This document shows positions 51,474 through 60,157 of a stretch of DNA of 64,000 nucleotides, one piece after another. The notes under the pieces are model-generated. The model was given only the letters and a program-made list of their open reading frames with translations. It had not been told where the DNA came from and did no database searches. The stretch spans positions 124,001-188,000 of the forward strand of contig NZ_CAMZOF010000012.1 in the NCBI RefSeq assembly GCF_947331435.1, read 5' to 3'. Every line of letters begins with the position of its first letter. Within the stretch, counting starts at the first letter, position 1. Both the position numbers and the translations under genes were made by a program. This stretch comes from Pelagibius sp. Alg239-R121. Its GTDB lineage: Bacteria > Pseudomonadota > Alphaproteobacteria > Kiloniellales > Kiloniellaceae.

Positions 51474-52070
51474 ATGGGCCGTCCGAGCGTTAAGGCCCAA
51501 AGATCCTCAGAGATCCTCGATGCCTTCGAAACCTGCGTCGCCCGTTACGGTGTGGAAGGTGCCACGCTTGAGCGGATAGCTGCCGAGGCGGGATTGGCCC
51601 GCGCCCTCATCCGGCACCACGTGGGCAACCGCGACGACCTGCTGAAAGCCCTCACCAGAAGATTCCTGGCTCAGTCGGAACGCCATCAGCAGGATTTGCT
51701 GGATTACCTTCCCGAAGGCGACCGGGTCCTGAGCCTGATCGATCTGCTGTTCGATCACTCCCAGTCCGACCAGAATTTCGTCCTCGTGGCAGAAGCCCTG
51801 ATCGCCGCCGCGGGTGAGCGCCCCGAATTGGCGGCACAGCTGGCGGACTGGGTACACTCCTTTATCGCCCTGATCGCGGCCGAACTGCGCCGGGAATATG
51901 ACGCCGCAGCGGCTGACGCAATTGACGCAGTGGCCGCCGGGATCGCCGGAATCTATTTCAATGTGGATTCCCTGACGACACTGGGTGACATGGGAGGACT
52001 GCGGCAGGCCTCGAAACAGGCGGCCCTGCGGTTGGTGCGGAGTATCGAACTCGATCATGAGTCACGCTAA
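51474..52070 (+). CDS. TetR-family transcriptional regulator
   Basis: 198 residues. The N-terminal DNA-binding domain is SSEILDAFETCVARYGVEGATLERIAAEAGLARALIRHHVGNRDDLLKALTRRF (residues about 12-65), the TetR helix-turn-helix, followed by a helical ligand domain. It is divergent from the Rieske operon and lies right next to two matching palindromes, so it probably represses that operon and itself. The ligand is likely the oxygenase substrate or a related compound; this is inference. Confidence 0.93.
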   Translation: MGRPSVKAQRSSEILDAFETCVARYGVEGATLERIAAEAGLARALIRHHVGNRDDLLKALTRRFLAQSERHQQDLLDYLPEGDRVLSLIDLLFDHSQSDQNFVLVAEALIAAAGERPELAAQLADWVHSFIALIAAELRREYDAAAADAIDAVAAGIAGIYFNVDSLTTLGDMGGLRQASKQAALRLVRSIELDHESR

Positions 52071-52106
52071 AAAGACGCAACCTGTCTGCGACCGACGAAG
52101 CCTGTT

Positions 52107-52916
52107 CTACTGCCCTTCCACCCGCGCCAAAAAATCCGCCAACAGTCCCGCACAGTCGTTAGCATGACTGGTGATCAGAAAATGGTTCGCGCCTTCGACC
52201 ACGGCGGCGCGAACGTCAGGCAGGCTGTCGTCGAGCGCATCGGTGATGTGGGCCATTGCCGAACAAGCGTTGCTGCCGCGCACCAGAAGCACGGGCATCT
52301 TCAGCTGGGCGTAGTCCTTTTTCGTCGCGTGAAACGCAAAGGCTGAGCGCCAGTCCAGAACATTGGCATAGGCGGTCTTGCGGCAGTAATCCCGGACCGC
52401 TTCCGGCATGGCCGCGAAGACCCCTTCCCCGCCCCAGAAATCGATGATGCGCCCAGCGGCATCAAGTTCGCCTTCATGATAGGCCGTTTCGAAAGCCTGG
52501 CTCATACGATGAACCTCGTCGAAAGCCTCCTGGCTCCCCTGCTCTCTGATCAGTTCGAGGGGATTGGCCTCGAAGACGGCAAGGCTCAAGACGTTGATCC
52601 TGCCGGCCAGCGCGGTTGCCAGGGCAACGGTGCCGCCGAAGGAATGACCAACCAGATGAAGCGGCTGGCCGATTTCCCCGGCGACCCGCTCGATCACTTG
52701 TACTTCATGCGTCATCTCCAGATCGCCGATGGACCGGGTTTCCTCTGTCGCGCCATAGCCGCAGAGGCTCGTAGCGGACAGACGATAACAGGCCGGCAGA
52801 AGTTTTTGCATTGGGCGCCAGGCAGCGGGTGTACTGAAGGAGCCCGGAATGAAGAGAACCGCCGGACCACTCCCACTGTCTTGAAAATCGACGTTCCCGC
52901 CGTCGAACGTAATCAT
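52107..52916 (-). CDS. Alpha/beta-fold hydrolase
   Basis: 269 residues from MITFDGGNVDFQDSGSGPAVLFIPGSFS. The nucleophile elbow is GHSFGG (LHLVGHSFGGTVALATAL). The lid and acid (LLVRGSNACSAMAHITDALDDSLPDV) and the C-terminal His (VEGANHFLITSHAND) are present in the usual positions. It hydrolyses an ester or similar bond; substrate unknown. The gene lies between TetR and LysR with no clear operon partner. Confidence 0.9.
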   Translation of the reverse strand: MITFDGGNVDFQDSGSGPAVLFIPGSFSTPAAWRPMQKLLPACYRLSATSLCGYGATEETRSIGDLEMTHEVQVIERVAGEIGQPLHLVGHSFGGTVALATALAGRINVLSLAVFEANPLELIREQGSQEAFDEVHRMSQAFETAYHEGELDAAGRIIDFWGGEGVFAAMPEAVRDYCRKTAYANVLDWRSAFAFHATKKDYAQLKMPVLLVRGSNACSAMAHITDALDDSLPDVRAAVVEGANHFLITSHANDCAGLLADFLARVEGQ

Positions 52917-52984
52917 GGACCGCCTCAATCCTTTGCAACCTCAAGCATGAATGACGGGCGTGTAAGGTTCAACATTTTGAGACT

Positions 52985-53899
52985 CTAGGCCCAAACGCCT
53001 TTCGGGATCTTCTCGTCGGCAAAAGCCTCGACCAGGAAGTCGATCAGCGCACGCACGCGTTTCGGCAGATTGCGGCCACCGGGATAGATCACCTGAAGTG
53101 AACTGGGTGGCTGCTCGAACCCTGCCAGCAACTCAACCAACCGTCCCGCGGCGAGGTCCTCACGGACGTCCCAAATTGCCTTGAGCGCAATACCGTGTCC
53201 TTCAAGGCACCAGTGCCGCACGAGGCTGCCGTCGTTGGCCTGGCGGTTGCCGCGAACGAAAAACAGCCGACGCTTGCCGCCGATCATAAAAGGCCATTCC
53301 TGATCGATGGTCACGCCGAAGCGCATCAGGAGACAGTTGTGTCCGGCCAGTTCATCCGGATGCTTCGGCGTACCGAATCGTTCCAGATAACTCGGCGCAG
53401 CACAGACCAGCCGGCGGCTCAGGCCGAGCCGGCGCGTCCGCAGTGAACTGTCCTTCAGGTCGCCGAAGCGGATCCCGAGGTCAATCCCCTGGGCCACCAG
53501 ATCGACGTAGCTGTCGCTCAGGGTGAGTTCGATACCAACCTCCGGATGCTCCGCCATGAAACGGTCCAGCATCTGCACGACCCGATGGCGACCAAGGTCG
53601 AGCGGCGCGCTGATCCGAACCGGACCCGAGAGTTGCTCCACTCCGTGACGCACCCGAGCTTCCAGATCGCCGGCTTCGTTGACCAAGTCGCGCGCGCCTT
53701 CCTGCAGCAATCGTCCTTCGTCGGTCAGACTGATTGCGCGCGTGGTTCGATTGAGGAGTCGCGCACCGTAGTGCGCCTCCAATCCGGCCAAACGTTCCGT
53801 CACCGCAGCGGGCGACAGACCGAAATCGCGCCCAGCGGCCGCGAGCCCGCCCTTTTCCACGATCCGCAGAAACAGGGCCAATGAGTCCAGACGATCCAT
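52985..53899 (-). CDS. LysR-family transcriptional regulator
   Basis: 304 residues: N-terminal winged HTH (MDRLDSLALFLRIVEKGGLAAAGRDFGLSPAAVTERLAGLEAHYGARLLNRTTRAISLTDEG) and an LTTR effector domain with RISAPLDLGRHRVVQMLDRFMAEHPEV. It is divergent from the MFS transporter and may regulate it and the downstream dehydrogenase; this follows from the usual LysR arrangement. Confidence 0.93.
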   Translation of the reverse strand: MDRLDSLALFLRIVEKGGLAAAGRDFGLSPAAVTERLAGLEAHYGARLLNRTTRAISLTDEGRLLQEGARDLVNEAGDLEARVRHGVEQLSGPVRISAPLDLGRHRVVQMLDRFMAEHPEVGIELTLSDSYVDLVAQGIDLGIRFGDLKDSSLRTRRLGLSRRLVCAAPSYLERFGTPKHPDELAGHNCLLMRFGVTIDQEWPFMIGGKRRLFFVRGNRQANDGSLVRHWCLEGHGIALKAIWDVREDLAAGRLVELLAGFEQPPSSLQVIYPGGRNLPKRVRALIDFLVEAFADEKIPKGVWA

Positions 53900-54032
53900 T
53901 ATTCAGATTTTCCGAATTATATTTCCTGTTTTGTCTCAATTATATCGTGTTTTCGCAAGGACTAGATTGACGATGAACAGGCCGACGTGCAGCCGGACCG
54001 GCACCAACTCAAAGCAGAACGGATCGCTTACC

Positions 54033-55214
54033 ATGTCCCTCACATCGAAGATGCCCTTGCAGGTATGGATCCTGACCCTGTCGGCCTTTGCGATCGGCAC
54101 CGCAGAGTTCGTCATTGCCGGGGTTCTGACCCAGGTCGCCGACTCTCTCGCCATCACCGAGGGACAAGCGGGCCACCTGATCACCGCCTATGCGCTCGCT
54201 ATCGTGATCGGAGGGCCAGTACTCACCCTCTGGCTCGCGCGTTTCGACCGGCTGAAAGTCTTGGTCGGACTGATGGGCCTTTTTATCGCCGGCAATTTGA
54301 TCGCGGCCTTTACCACCGACTATTCGACCCTGCTGGCCAGCCGCGTGCTGGCCGGACTGACCCAGGGCCCCTTCTATGGCATCGGCGCCGTGGTCGCGAC
54401 GCAGCTGGTTTCGGACAAGCTTGCAGGCCGAGCCGTTGGGCAAATGTTTGCCGGGCTGACGCTGGCCAACGTGCTCGGCGTCCCTGCCGGGGCCTGGATC
54501 GGAAACAGCTTCGGCTGGAACACGACCTTCTTGGTGGTCGCGGGCCTTGGTGTTGTGGCCACCGCCGCGATCCTGGCCGTTATCCCGTCGCAACAGCCCG
54601 AGGCAGGTCGCAGCTTGAAATCTCAGATCGGTGCGTTCAGGAACACAAACTTACTGGCGAGCCTCGCCATCACTGTGCTTGGTTGGGTAGGCTTCATGAC
54701 TTTCTACGGTTACATCGCACCTGTCGCCGAACAGGTCGCGGGCTTTGCGCGTGCCGATCTGAGCTGGGTTCTGGTGATCATCGGTTTGGGCCTGGTAATC
54801 GGCAATAGCCTGGGCGGCCGCTCGGCCGACACCAATCTCAGTCGGGCTTTGATCTTCTGGCCTGCCGCCATGATCGTTGCGTTGATCGTGGTCGGCGTCC
54901 TGGCACCCTTCAAGTGGCCCTTCCTGATCGCCGCCTTCGTCTTTGGAATCGTGTCCTTCGCCAACGTGCCGCCCATGCAGATGCGTGTAATGAAGCACGG
55001 TGGCGCAGCACCGGAACTCGCGGCCACCGCCAACATCTCCGCCTTCAATATCGCCAATGCCCTGGGCGGCGTGATCGGCGGAAGCGTGGTGGACAGCAGT
55101 TGGGGTGCAGCCGCTATTCCCTTCGCTGCAACCCTCATCCCCGTCGCCGGTCTGGTCTTCATTCTGATGCAGGAGCGCAGGCCCCGCAGCGTCTGCCCCA
55201 ACCCAATCTGTTAG
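54033..55214 (+). CDS. MFS transporter (AraJ/YdhP-like)
   Basis: 393 residues with twelve predicted transmembrane helices. The start MPLQVWILTLSAFAIGTAEFVIAGVLTQVADSL and the ASRVLAGLTQGPFYGIGAVVATQL segment are typical of the arabinose-efflux/drug-efflux DHA1 subgroup. The start is placed at MSLTSKM; the frame stays open to 53931. It probably exports a small molecule or drug. LysR lies divergently, and a quinone oxidoreductase follows 60 bases later in the same direction, so the three form a stress or detoxification unit. Confidence 0.9.
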   Translation: MSLTSKMPLQVWILTLSAFAIGTAEFVIAGVLTQVADSLAITEGQAGHLITAYALAIVIGGPVLTLWLARFDRLKVLVGLMGLFIAGNLIAAFTTDYSTLLASRVLAGLTQGPFYGIGAVVATQLVSDKLAGRAVGQMFAGLTLANVLGVPAGAWIGNSFGWNTTFLVVAGLGVVATAAILAVIPSQQPEAGRSLKSQIGAFRNTNLLASLAITVLGWVGFMTFYGYIAPVAEQVAGFARADLSWVLVIIGLGLVIGNSLGGRSADTNLSRALIFWPAAMIVALIVVGVLAPFKWPFLIAAFVFGIVSFANVPPMQMRVMKHGGAAPELAATANISAFNIANALGGVIGGSVVDSSWGAAAIPFAATLIPVAGLVFILMQERRPRSVCPNPIC

Positions 55215-55276
55215 ATCCGCTCATGTTTAGGCTGATTCAAGAAAACAGCAAACCGCTACCCATAAGGAGAAAATTC

Positions 55277-56287
55277 ATGAAAGCCGTTGCCCTCACCCGC
55301 TATCTGCCGATCGACGATCCGCAGTCCTTCATCGACGCAGACCTTCCCAAACCGGCTCCGGAAGGCCGAGATATCCTGGTCGCCGTCAAGGCAATCGCCG
55401 TCAACCCGGTCGACACCAAGGTGCGCGCTCCCAAAGATCAGATCGAGGAAACACCGCGCGTGCTTGGTTGGGACGCCAGCGGCGTGGTCGAAGCGGTCGG
55501 TTCCGACGTGTCCCTCTTCAAGCCTGGCGATGAAGTGTACTACGCGGGTGATATCACCCGTTCCGGCACCAACGCGGAGTTCCAGCTGGTTGACGAGCGT
55601 ATCGTTGGCCAAAAGCCGACAAGCCTGAGTCATGCCGAGGCGGCCGCGCTGCCCCTCACGGCAATCACCGCCTATGAGGCCTTCTTCGATCGGCTTGAGA
55701 TCGACCGAATTGGTGCAGACAAGGGTCAGTCGATCCTGTTGGTCGGCGGGGCCGGCGGCGTGGGGTCAATCGGGATCCAGCTGGCGAAGCGCGCTGGGCT
55801 GATCGTGATCGCCACGGCCTCCCGTCCGGAGACAATCGCCTGGGTCAAGGAACTCGGCGCCGATCACGTGGTCAATCACCGCGAGCCCATGGTGGAGCAG
55901 GTTCGCGGCCTTGGGTTCCAGCATGTCGATCACATTGCGATCTTCAACGATATGCGGCATTGGGAAGAAGCAGTTGAATTGATCCGGCCCCAGGGCGGCA
56001 TCGTCTCGATCGACGACACCAACCTGCCGATGCCCATGGCCGGCATGAAAATGAAAGCCGCCAGCCTGCACTGGGAATTCATGTTTGCCCGCGCCATGCA
56101 CCAGACCCCAGATATGATCGAGCAGCACAATCTGCTCAATCACGTCGCGGCGGAGATCGACGCGGGTCACATCCGCACGACCCTCGCCGAGGTGCTGAAC
56201 CCGATCAACGCGGAAAACCTCCGCAAGGCGCACGCAATGATCGAGGCCGGCACGGCGAAGGGAAAAATTGTGCTGGAGGGCTTTTAG
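55277..56287 (+). CDS. Zinc-type alcohol dehydrogenase / quinone oxidoreductase
   Basis: 336 residues from MKAVALTRYLPIDDPQSF, with AAGGAGA before the ATG. GroES-like domain: ALPLTAITAYEAFFDRLEI, preceded by VLGWDASGVVEAVGSDVSLFKPGDEVYYAGDI. NAD(P)-binding domain: LLVGGAGGVGSIGIQLAKRAG, AWVKELGADHVVNHREP. No zinc-binding cysteines are seen, which fits the QOR/NADPH:quinone subgroup. It reduces quinones or enones with NADPH. It follows the MFS exporter and probably shares its regulation by LysR. Confidence 0.92.
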   Translation: MKAVALTRYLPIDDPQSFIDADLPKPAPEGRDILVAVKAIAVNPVDTKVRAPKDQIEETPRVLGWDASGVVEAVGSDVSLFKPGDEVYYAGDITRSGTNAEFQLVDERIVGQKPTSLSHAEAAALPLTAITAYEAFFDRLEIDRIGADKGQSILLVGGAGGVGSIGIQLAKRAGLIVIATASRPETIAWVKELGADHVVNHREPMVEQVRGLGFQHVDHIAIFNDMRHWEEAVELIRPQGGIVSIDDTNLPMPMAGMKMKAASLHWEFMFARAMHQTPDMIEQHNLLNHVAAEIDAGHIRTTLAEVLNPINAENLRKAHAMIEAGTAKGKIVLEGF

Positions 56288-56299
56288 ACCGGTTAGTGC

Positions 56300-56330
56300 G
56301 GGTGCCTCGATCATTGATGATCGGGCACCC
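56300..56330 (+). terminator. Extended hairpin after the quinone oxidoreductase
   Basis: GGGTGCC and GGCACCC enclose a second inverted repeat (CGATCA with TGATCG). The combined stem is about 13 bases and lies 12 bases after the stop codon. There is no strong T-run, so it may act as a terminator or as an RNA stabiliser. Confidence 0.5.
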
Positions 56331-56411
56331 TGCCTATCCCGAAGTTACCCTACCGTCATGACGTTTCCACTACGACCATCAACTCTTGTTCACCAGAACA
56401 AGATGCATTTC

Positions 56412-56439
56412 GGACAAATTTGCACGCGTTTGAGACAAA
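56412..56439 (+). promoter_or_regulatory. GGACAAA 21-bp direct repeat, copy 4
   Basis: The plus strand shows GGACAAATTTGCACGCGTTT followed by GAGACAAAA. The 21-base spacing and the GCGTTT spacer end match copies 2 and 3, and a further TGCCGGAC follows as in the PEP-CTERM leaders. It lies 233 bases before the gene at 56672, not 73 as in the other three. Confidence 0.65.
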
Positions 56440-56671
56440 ATGCCGGACAGCTCTTCACATCGGTATTTCGATATGGTGCTGTCTTGTTGATGTCGCTCAA
56501 CACCTTCGCCCCGAAACAGCTCCTGCGACCACAGCGTCAAAGTCGAGAGTTTTGGAGCGGCCCGTCAAGTAAGTTTCGCCGGATCCCGCAGAACAACGAC
56601 CATCTGATCGATGCGGGCTTAGTCGTTGGCAACGAGACTGATTCTCCAAGCGACAATAGGAGGTAATCGTC

Positions 56672-57307
56672 ATGGCAAACACGCACACCGTAACCGTTCA
56701 TGTATGGGATAGTGATGATCAATTTGAGAAGGCCGCAGACGGAGATAAGACCGTAAATCTGAATGCGCCCGCGGTCATCTTGGGTCATGCCTCATTGAAG
56801 CTTCAGCACGTCGGTGCAGCCAAAGGAGATTACTACTATTTAAGTTTTTGGCCCGAAGGTAATCATGAAGACCGACCCGCTTTTGGTGGTAACGCAAGAA
56901 ACCATCAGATGCCGTTACGACACGGACCAGGGTCTGAAGCTCAGGCTCTCGCAGCTGCAAATTTCAAGAAGTTCGACAGCAGTAACTTAGGCGCTGAAAG
57001 TAATGACATCTCTTCTGATTGGGAAGATGAAAAGCCTACAACTACATACAGGATAAACGGATTAAATATGGCTAGAATGGTTGGCTGGGTTCAAAATATT
57101 CAAGACAAAACTATGAGTGATTATTATTATCATTTAATAAAACATAACTGCGCCACAGCCATTGCCCAGTGCTTAGAAGTCGGCGGAGCACCCAATAAGC
57201 CTGCACATAATGTATGGACGCCCCGCAGAGTTGGCGTTTGGTGCGAGCAACTTGTCGTTCATTTTAACGGTCAAAAAAAGACCGCTGCCGGAGTACAGAA
57301 TTTTTGA
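56672..57307 (+). CDS. AT-rich protein with papain-like His/Cys motifs
   Basis: 211 residues. The sequence HASLKLQ (His39 region), DYYYLSFWPEG and later HLIKHNCATAIAQCLEVGG (Cys about 161) resembles the catalytic His and Cys (HNC motif) of papain-like/NlpC-type hydrolases found in several bacterial toxins, in circularly permuted or LRAT-like order (His before Cys). No signal peptide. The gene is markedly richer in A and T than its neighbours, particularly 57000-57160, which suggests recent acquisition. The ATG follows AGGAGGT. A copy of the GGACAAA repeat lies upstream. Function not assigned. Confidence 0.72.
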   Translation: MANTHTVTVHVWDSDDQFEKAADGDKTVNLNAPAVILGHASLKLQHVGAAKGDYYYLSFWPEGNHEDRPAFGGNARNHQMPLRHGPGSEAQALAAANFKKFDSSNLGAESNDISSDWEDEKPTTTYRINGLNMARMVGWVQNIQDKTMSDYYYHLIKHNCATAIAQCLEVGGAPNKPAHNVWTPRRVGVWCEQLVVHFNGQKKTAAGVQNF

Positions 57308-57472
57308 CCGGAACACTGCGCAACACCATGTAACATCCAGCCAATTCTGAATGCTGATAGTAGCCTGAACTAACTACCATCCGCTGGAAAGCTCTATCAA
57401 AGTTTGCTTCGCCTAAACCGGCGTAGGATCGGCATCGAGTTCTGCAGCACTAACTTAGTTACGTCCCAAAGC

Positions 57473-58396
57473 CTACTCCCCGCCCGGATCGAAGGGATAA
57501 TCCCAGGCGTCACCGCCAATGAGTTTGGAGATACCGGAATAGTCGGTCTGGCTGTCGCCGGAATCGCAGAAGTGCGAAAAGATCGAGAGCGCGTGGGCAG
57601 CGAGCGGTGTGCAGGCGTCGACCGAGCGGGCGGCGTCTTGCGACAGGCGCAGGTCCTTGCGCATCATCTCAGCGGTGAAGCCCGGTTTGTAGCCGTTGGT
57701 GGAAGGCACGCCTTCAAGAAAACCGGGTAAGGGGCAGTAGTTGCTGAGCGCCCAGTTCTGGCCCGACGCGTTGGTGATAATCTCGAAGGTTCGCTCCAGA
57801 TCCAGGCCCAGGCGTTTCGCCATCATCAGAGTCTCAGCGGCGGCGATCATGGAGATGCCCAGAGACATATTGTTGCAGATTTTCACGCCGATGCCGCTGC
57901 CCTGCGGGCCGGCGTAGAGTAGCTTCTGGCCCATAACATCCAAGACCGGCCGCGCCCGCTCGAAGGCTTCCTCCGTACCGCCGACGATGAAGTTCAGCTT
58001 GCCTACACGCGCCGCCATGACGCCACCGGTTACGGGAGCATCGATCATTTCCAGCCGTGAATTTGAGGCTGCCGTGCCGACAGCACGTGACGTCTCAACG
58101 TCGATAGTCGAAGAATCAATCAGTAATGTCCCTGGAGCCGCGGACGAGATCAGCCCGTCGTCGCTGAGATAGACCGTGCGTACGTGCTGCCCTGCCGGCA
58201 GCATGGTCACAACGGTGGTCGCACCCCTTGCCGCATCAGCGATCGAATCTGCGATAGTGGCACCGGCCGCATCCGCCTGTTTCAGCGCCGGCTCCGACAG
58301 ATCGAAAGCCCGCACGGCATATTCCGCTTTTAAAAGCTGCTCGACCATGGGCAAGCCCATGTTGCCGAGACCGATAAAGCCAATCGTTTCCGCCAT
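57473..58396 (-). CDS. Beta-hydroxyacid dehydrogenase (3-hydroxyisobutyrate dehydrogenase-like)
   Basis: 307 residues from MAETIGFIGLGNMGLPM. The NAD-binding GxGxxG (residues 9-14), the substrate-binding DAPVTGGVMAARVGKLNFIVGG and the catalytic Lys region GIGVKICNNMSLG (Lys about 171) are all in place. It oxidises a beta-hydroxy acid such as 3-hydroxyisobutyrate or tartronate semialdehyde. Of three adjacent ATGs, the third has the best spacing to GGAGAG. An aldehyde dehydrogenase lies upstream, separated by about 60 bases, so they probably form an operon for catabolism of an acid or sugar acid. Confidence 0.92.
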   Translation of the reverse strand: MAETIGFIGLGNMGLPMVEQLLKAEYAVRAFDLSEPALKQADAAGATIADSIADAARGATTVVTMLPAGQHVRTVYLSDDGLISSAAPGTLLIDSSTIDVETSRAVGTAASNSRLEMIDAPVTGGVMAARVGKLNFIVGGTEEAFERARPVLDVMGQKLLYAGPQGSGIGVKICNNMSLGISMIAAAETLMMAKRLGLDLERTFEIITNASGQNWALSNYCPLPGFLEGVPSTNGYKPGFTAEMMRKDLRLSQDAARSVDACTPLAAHALSIFSHFCDSGDSQTDYSGISKLIGGDAWDYPFDPGGE

Positions 58397-58459
58397 CATC
58401 ATCTCTCCATAGAAGGTACGCACCACGCAGGCGTAGCAGTGTTCTCGCTCGGCCCTGTT

Positions 58460-60004
58460 TTAAAGACCGGGATTTGGTGTGCCGCGGTTGATCAGGACGG
58501 TCTTCGAGCAGGTGAAGTGGTTCAGCATGCTGTCGAGAGCGTATTCCTTGCCCAGGCCGCTCATTTTCAGACCACCGTATGACACGTTCGAGCGTGGCGC
58601 GACGCATTGATTAACCTGGACAAAGCCCGCCTCGATGCGATCGACGTATTCCATCGCTCGGGAAAGATCTCGGGTCCAAAGGTTTGCAGCCAGACCATAG
58701 GGCGTGTCGTTTGCGTTGACGATCATCTCGTCAAAAGACGTAAAGGGCAGCACAGTCGCGACCGGGCCGAAGATTTCGTCCTGACAGAGTTCCGACGTCA
58801 GCGGCAAGCCATCGAGCAATGTCGGCGGATAGAAGTAACCCTTGCCGAGTTCAGGGTCCGACGGCCGCTGGCCGCCGAAGAGGACCCGGGCGTCGGGGGT
58901 GTTGTGGGCGATCTCCATGTAGTGCAGCGTGCGCTGGAACTGTTCGGCGGAAATGATTGCGCCCATATCAGTGGCTTCGTCCATGGGGTTGCCGAGTTTG
59001 ATATCGGCCAGCTTTGCTGTGACACCCGCGACCACCTGGTCGTAGATGCTTTCCTGCACAAAGACCCGTGTGCCTGCGGTGCAGGCCTGACCCTGACGGG
59101 TATAGCGCATGCCGTCGATGATGCCCGGGATTGCGAGATCCAGATCCGCGTCCTGCAGAACGATGCTGGGGTTCTTACCACCGAGTTCCAAGGTGACTGG
59201 GCAGAGCTTCGGGGCGGCGTAGCTTGCGATCGCCTGTCCCACCGCGAGTGAACCGGTGAAGGTCACTTTTCGCACAGCGGGATGTTCAACCAACGGCTTT
59301 CCGCAATCCTCGCCGTAACCGGAAATCACATTGAGCACACCGGGTGGCAGTTCGCGGTTCATGATCTCGGCCAAGAACAGCACACAGAACGGCGCTTGCT
59401 CGGCAGTCTTGACGACGACCGTGTTCCCCGCCGCGATCGCCGGCGCCACCTTGGCGACGAAGAGAAACAGCGGCGCGTTCCAGGGAATAATACCCGCGAC
59501 GACCCCGACGGGATCACGCGTGCTGTATTGCAGGACATCGGGATGAGCCGAGGGGATGGTCTCCCCCTTGAGTTCGCCGGCCAGCCCGCCGAACATGCGG
59601 GTCAGATCGATGCTGGAGCCAGTTTCAGGCCTGGCCTGCGTGCGTAGCGCGTTGCCGGTATCCAGCGCCAGAACCCGTTCGACCATTGCCGCATTGGCTT
59701 CAATGGCGTCCGCTGCCTTTTGCAACATGCGGCCACGATCCCGAGCGGCAACTGTCTTCCACTTTACGAAGGCTTTATGAGCAACCTCAACCGCCGTATC
59801 GACATCGGCCTTACCACACTTGGGAGCTTGCCCAATGACGGAAAGGTCGCCTGGATGAATGACCTCGAAGTTTTCCTCAGCTTGCGCCTTCCGCAGTTGG
59901 CCGTCGATCAGCACTTTGCCGGAAAGACGCCGGGTCTCCGCAAGAGCCTGTGCTGCGTTTTGCATGGCTGCTGTCTGGTTATCGGTCATTGCTAAATCAG
60001 TCAT
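58460..60004 (-). CDS. Aldehyde dehydrogenase
   Basis: 514 residues of the NAD(P)-dependent ALDH superfamily: substrate-binding GVVAGIIPWNAPLFLF, the Gly-rich VTFTGSLAVGQ, the catalytic Glu region LELGGKNPSIV, the catalytic Cys in RQGQACTAGTRVFV and the C-terminal EIFGPVATVLPF. It oxidises an aldehyde to the acid. The start at MTDLAM is used; MTDNQ is an alternative 15 bases later. It is followed by a beta-hydroxyacid dehydrogenase. Confidence 0.93.
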   Translation of the reverse strand: MTDLAMTDNQTAAMQNAAQALAETRRLSGKVLIDGQLRKAQAEENFEVIHPGDLSVIGQAPKCGKADVDTAVEVAHKAFVKWKTVAARDRGRMLQKAADAIEANAAMVERVLALDTGNALRTQARPETGSSIDLTRMFGGLAGELKGETIPSAHPDVLQYSTRDPVGVVAGIIPWNAPLFLFVAKVAPAIAAGNTVVVKTAEQAPFCVLFLAEIMNRELPPGVLNVISGYGEDCGKPLVEHPAVRKVTFTGSLAVGQAIASYAAPKLCPVTLELGGKNPSIVLQDADLDLAIPGIIDGMRYTRQGQACTAGTRVFVQESIYDQVVAGVTAKLADIKLGNPMDEATDMGAIISAEQFQRTLHYMEIAHNTPDARVLFGGQRPSDPELGKGYFYPPTLLDGLPLTSELCQDEIFGPVATVLPFTSFDEMIVNANDTPYGLAANLWTRDLSRAMEYVDRIEAGFVQVNQCVAPRSNVSYGGLKMSGLGKEYALDSMLNHFTCSKTVLINRGTPNPGL

Positions 60005-60157
60005 CTCTCGGTTTCTCAAAACTCATTCCAGTCGTCTGCCAGCCTGTGCACTGGGATGAAAGAGAGTACGTGGGGCGGTGACCCCACGTACTCCAATGAG
60101 CAAGAGGAAAGCGCAACCTCTTACTCGCCTCCAGGGAGGATCTTTTGGTTGCCGCCT

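Noticed and set aside
53987-54808. 273-codon plus-strand frame inside the MFS gene
   Set aside because: Arg/Gly-rich out-of-frame shadow of a clear MFS transporter.
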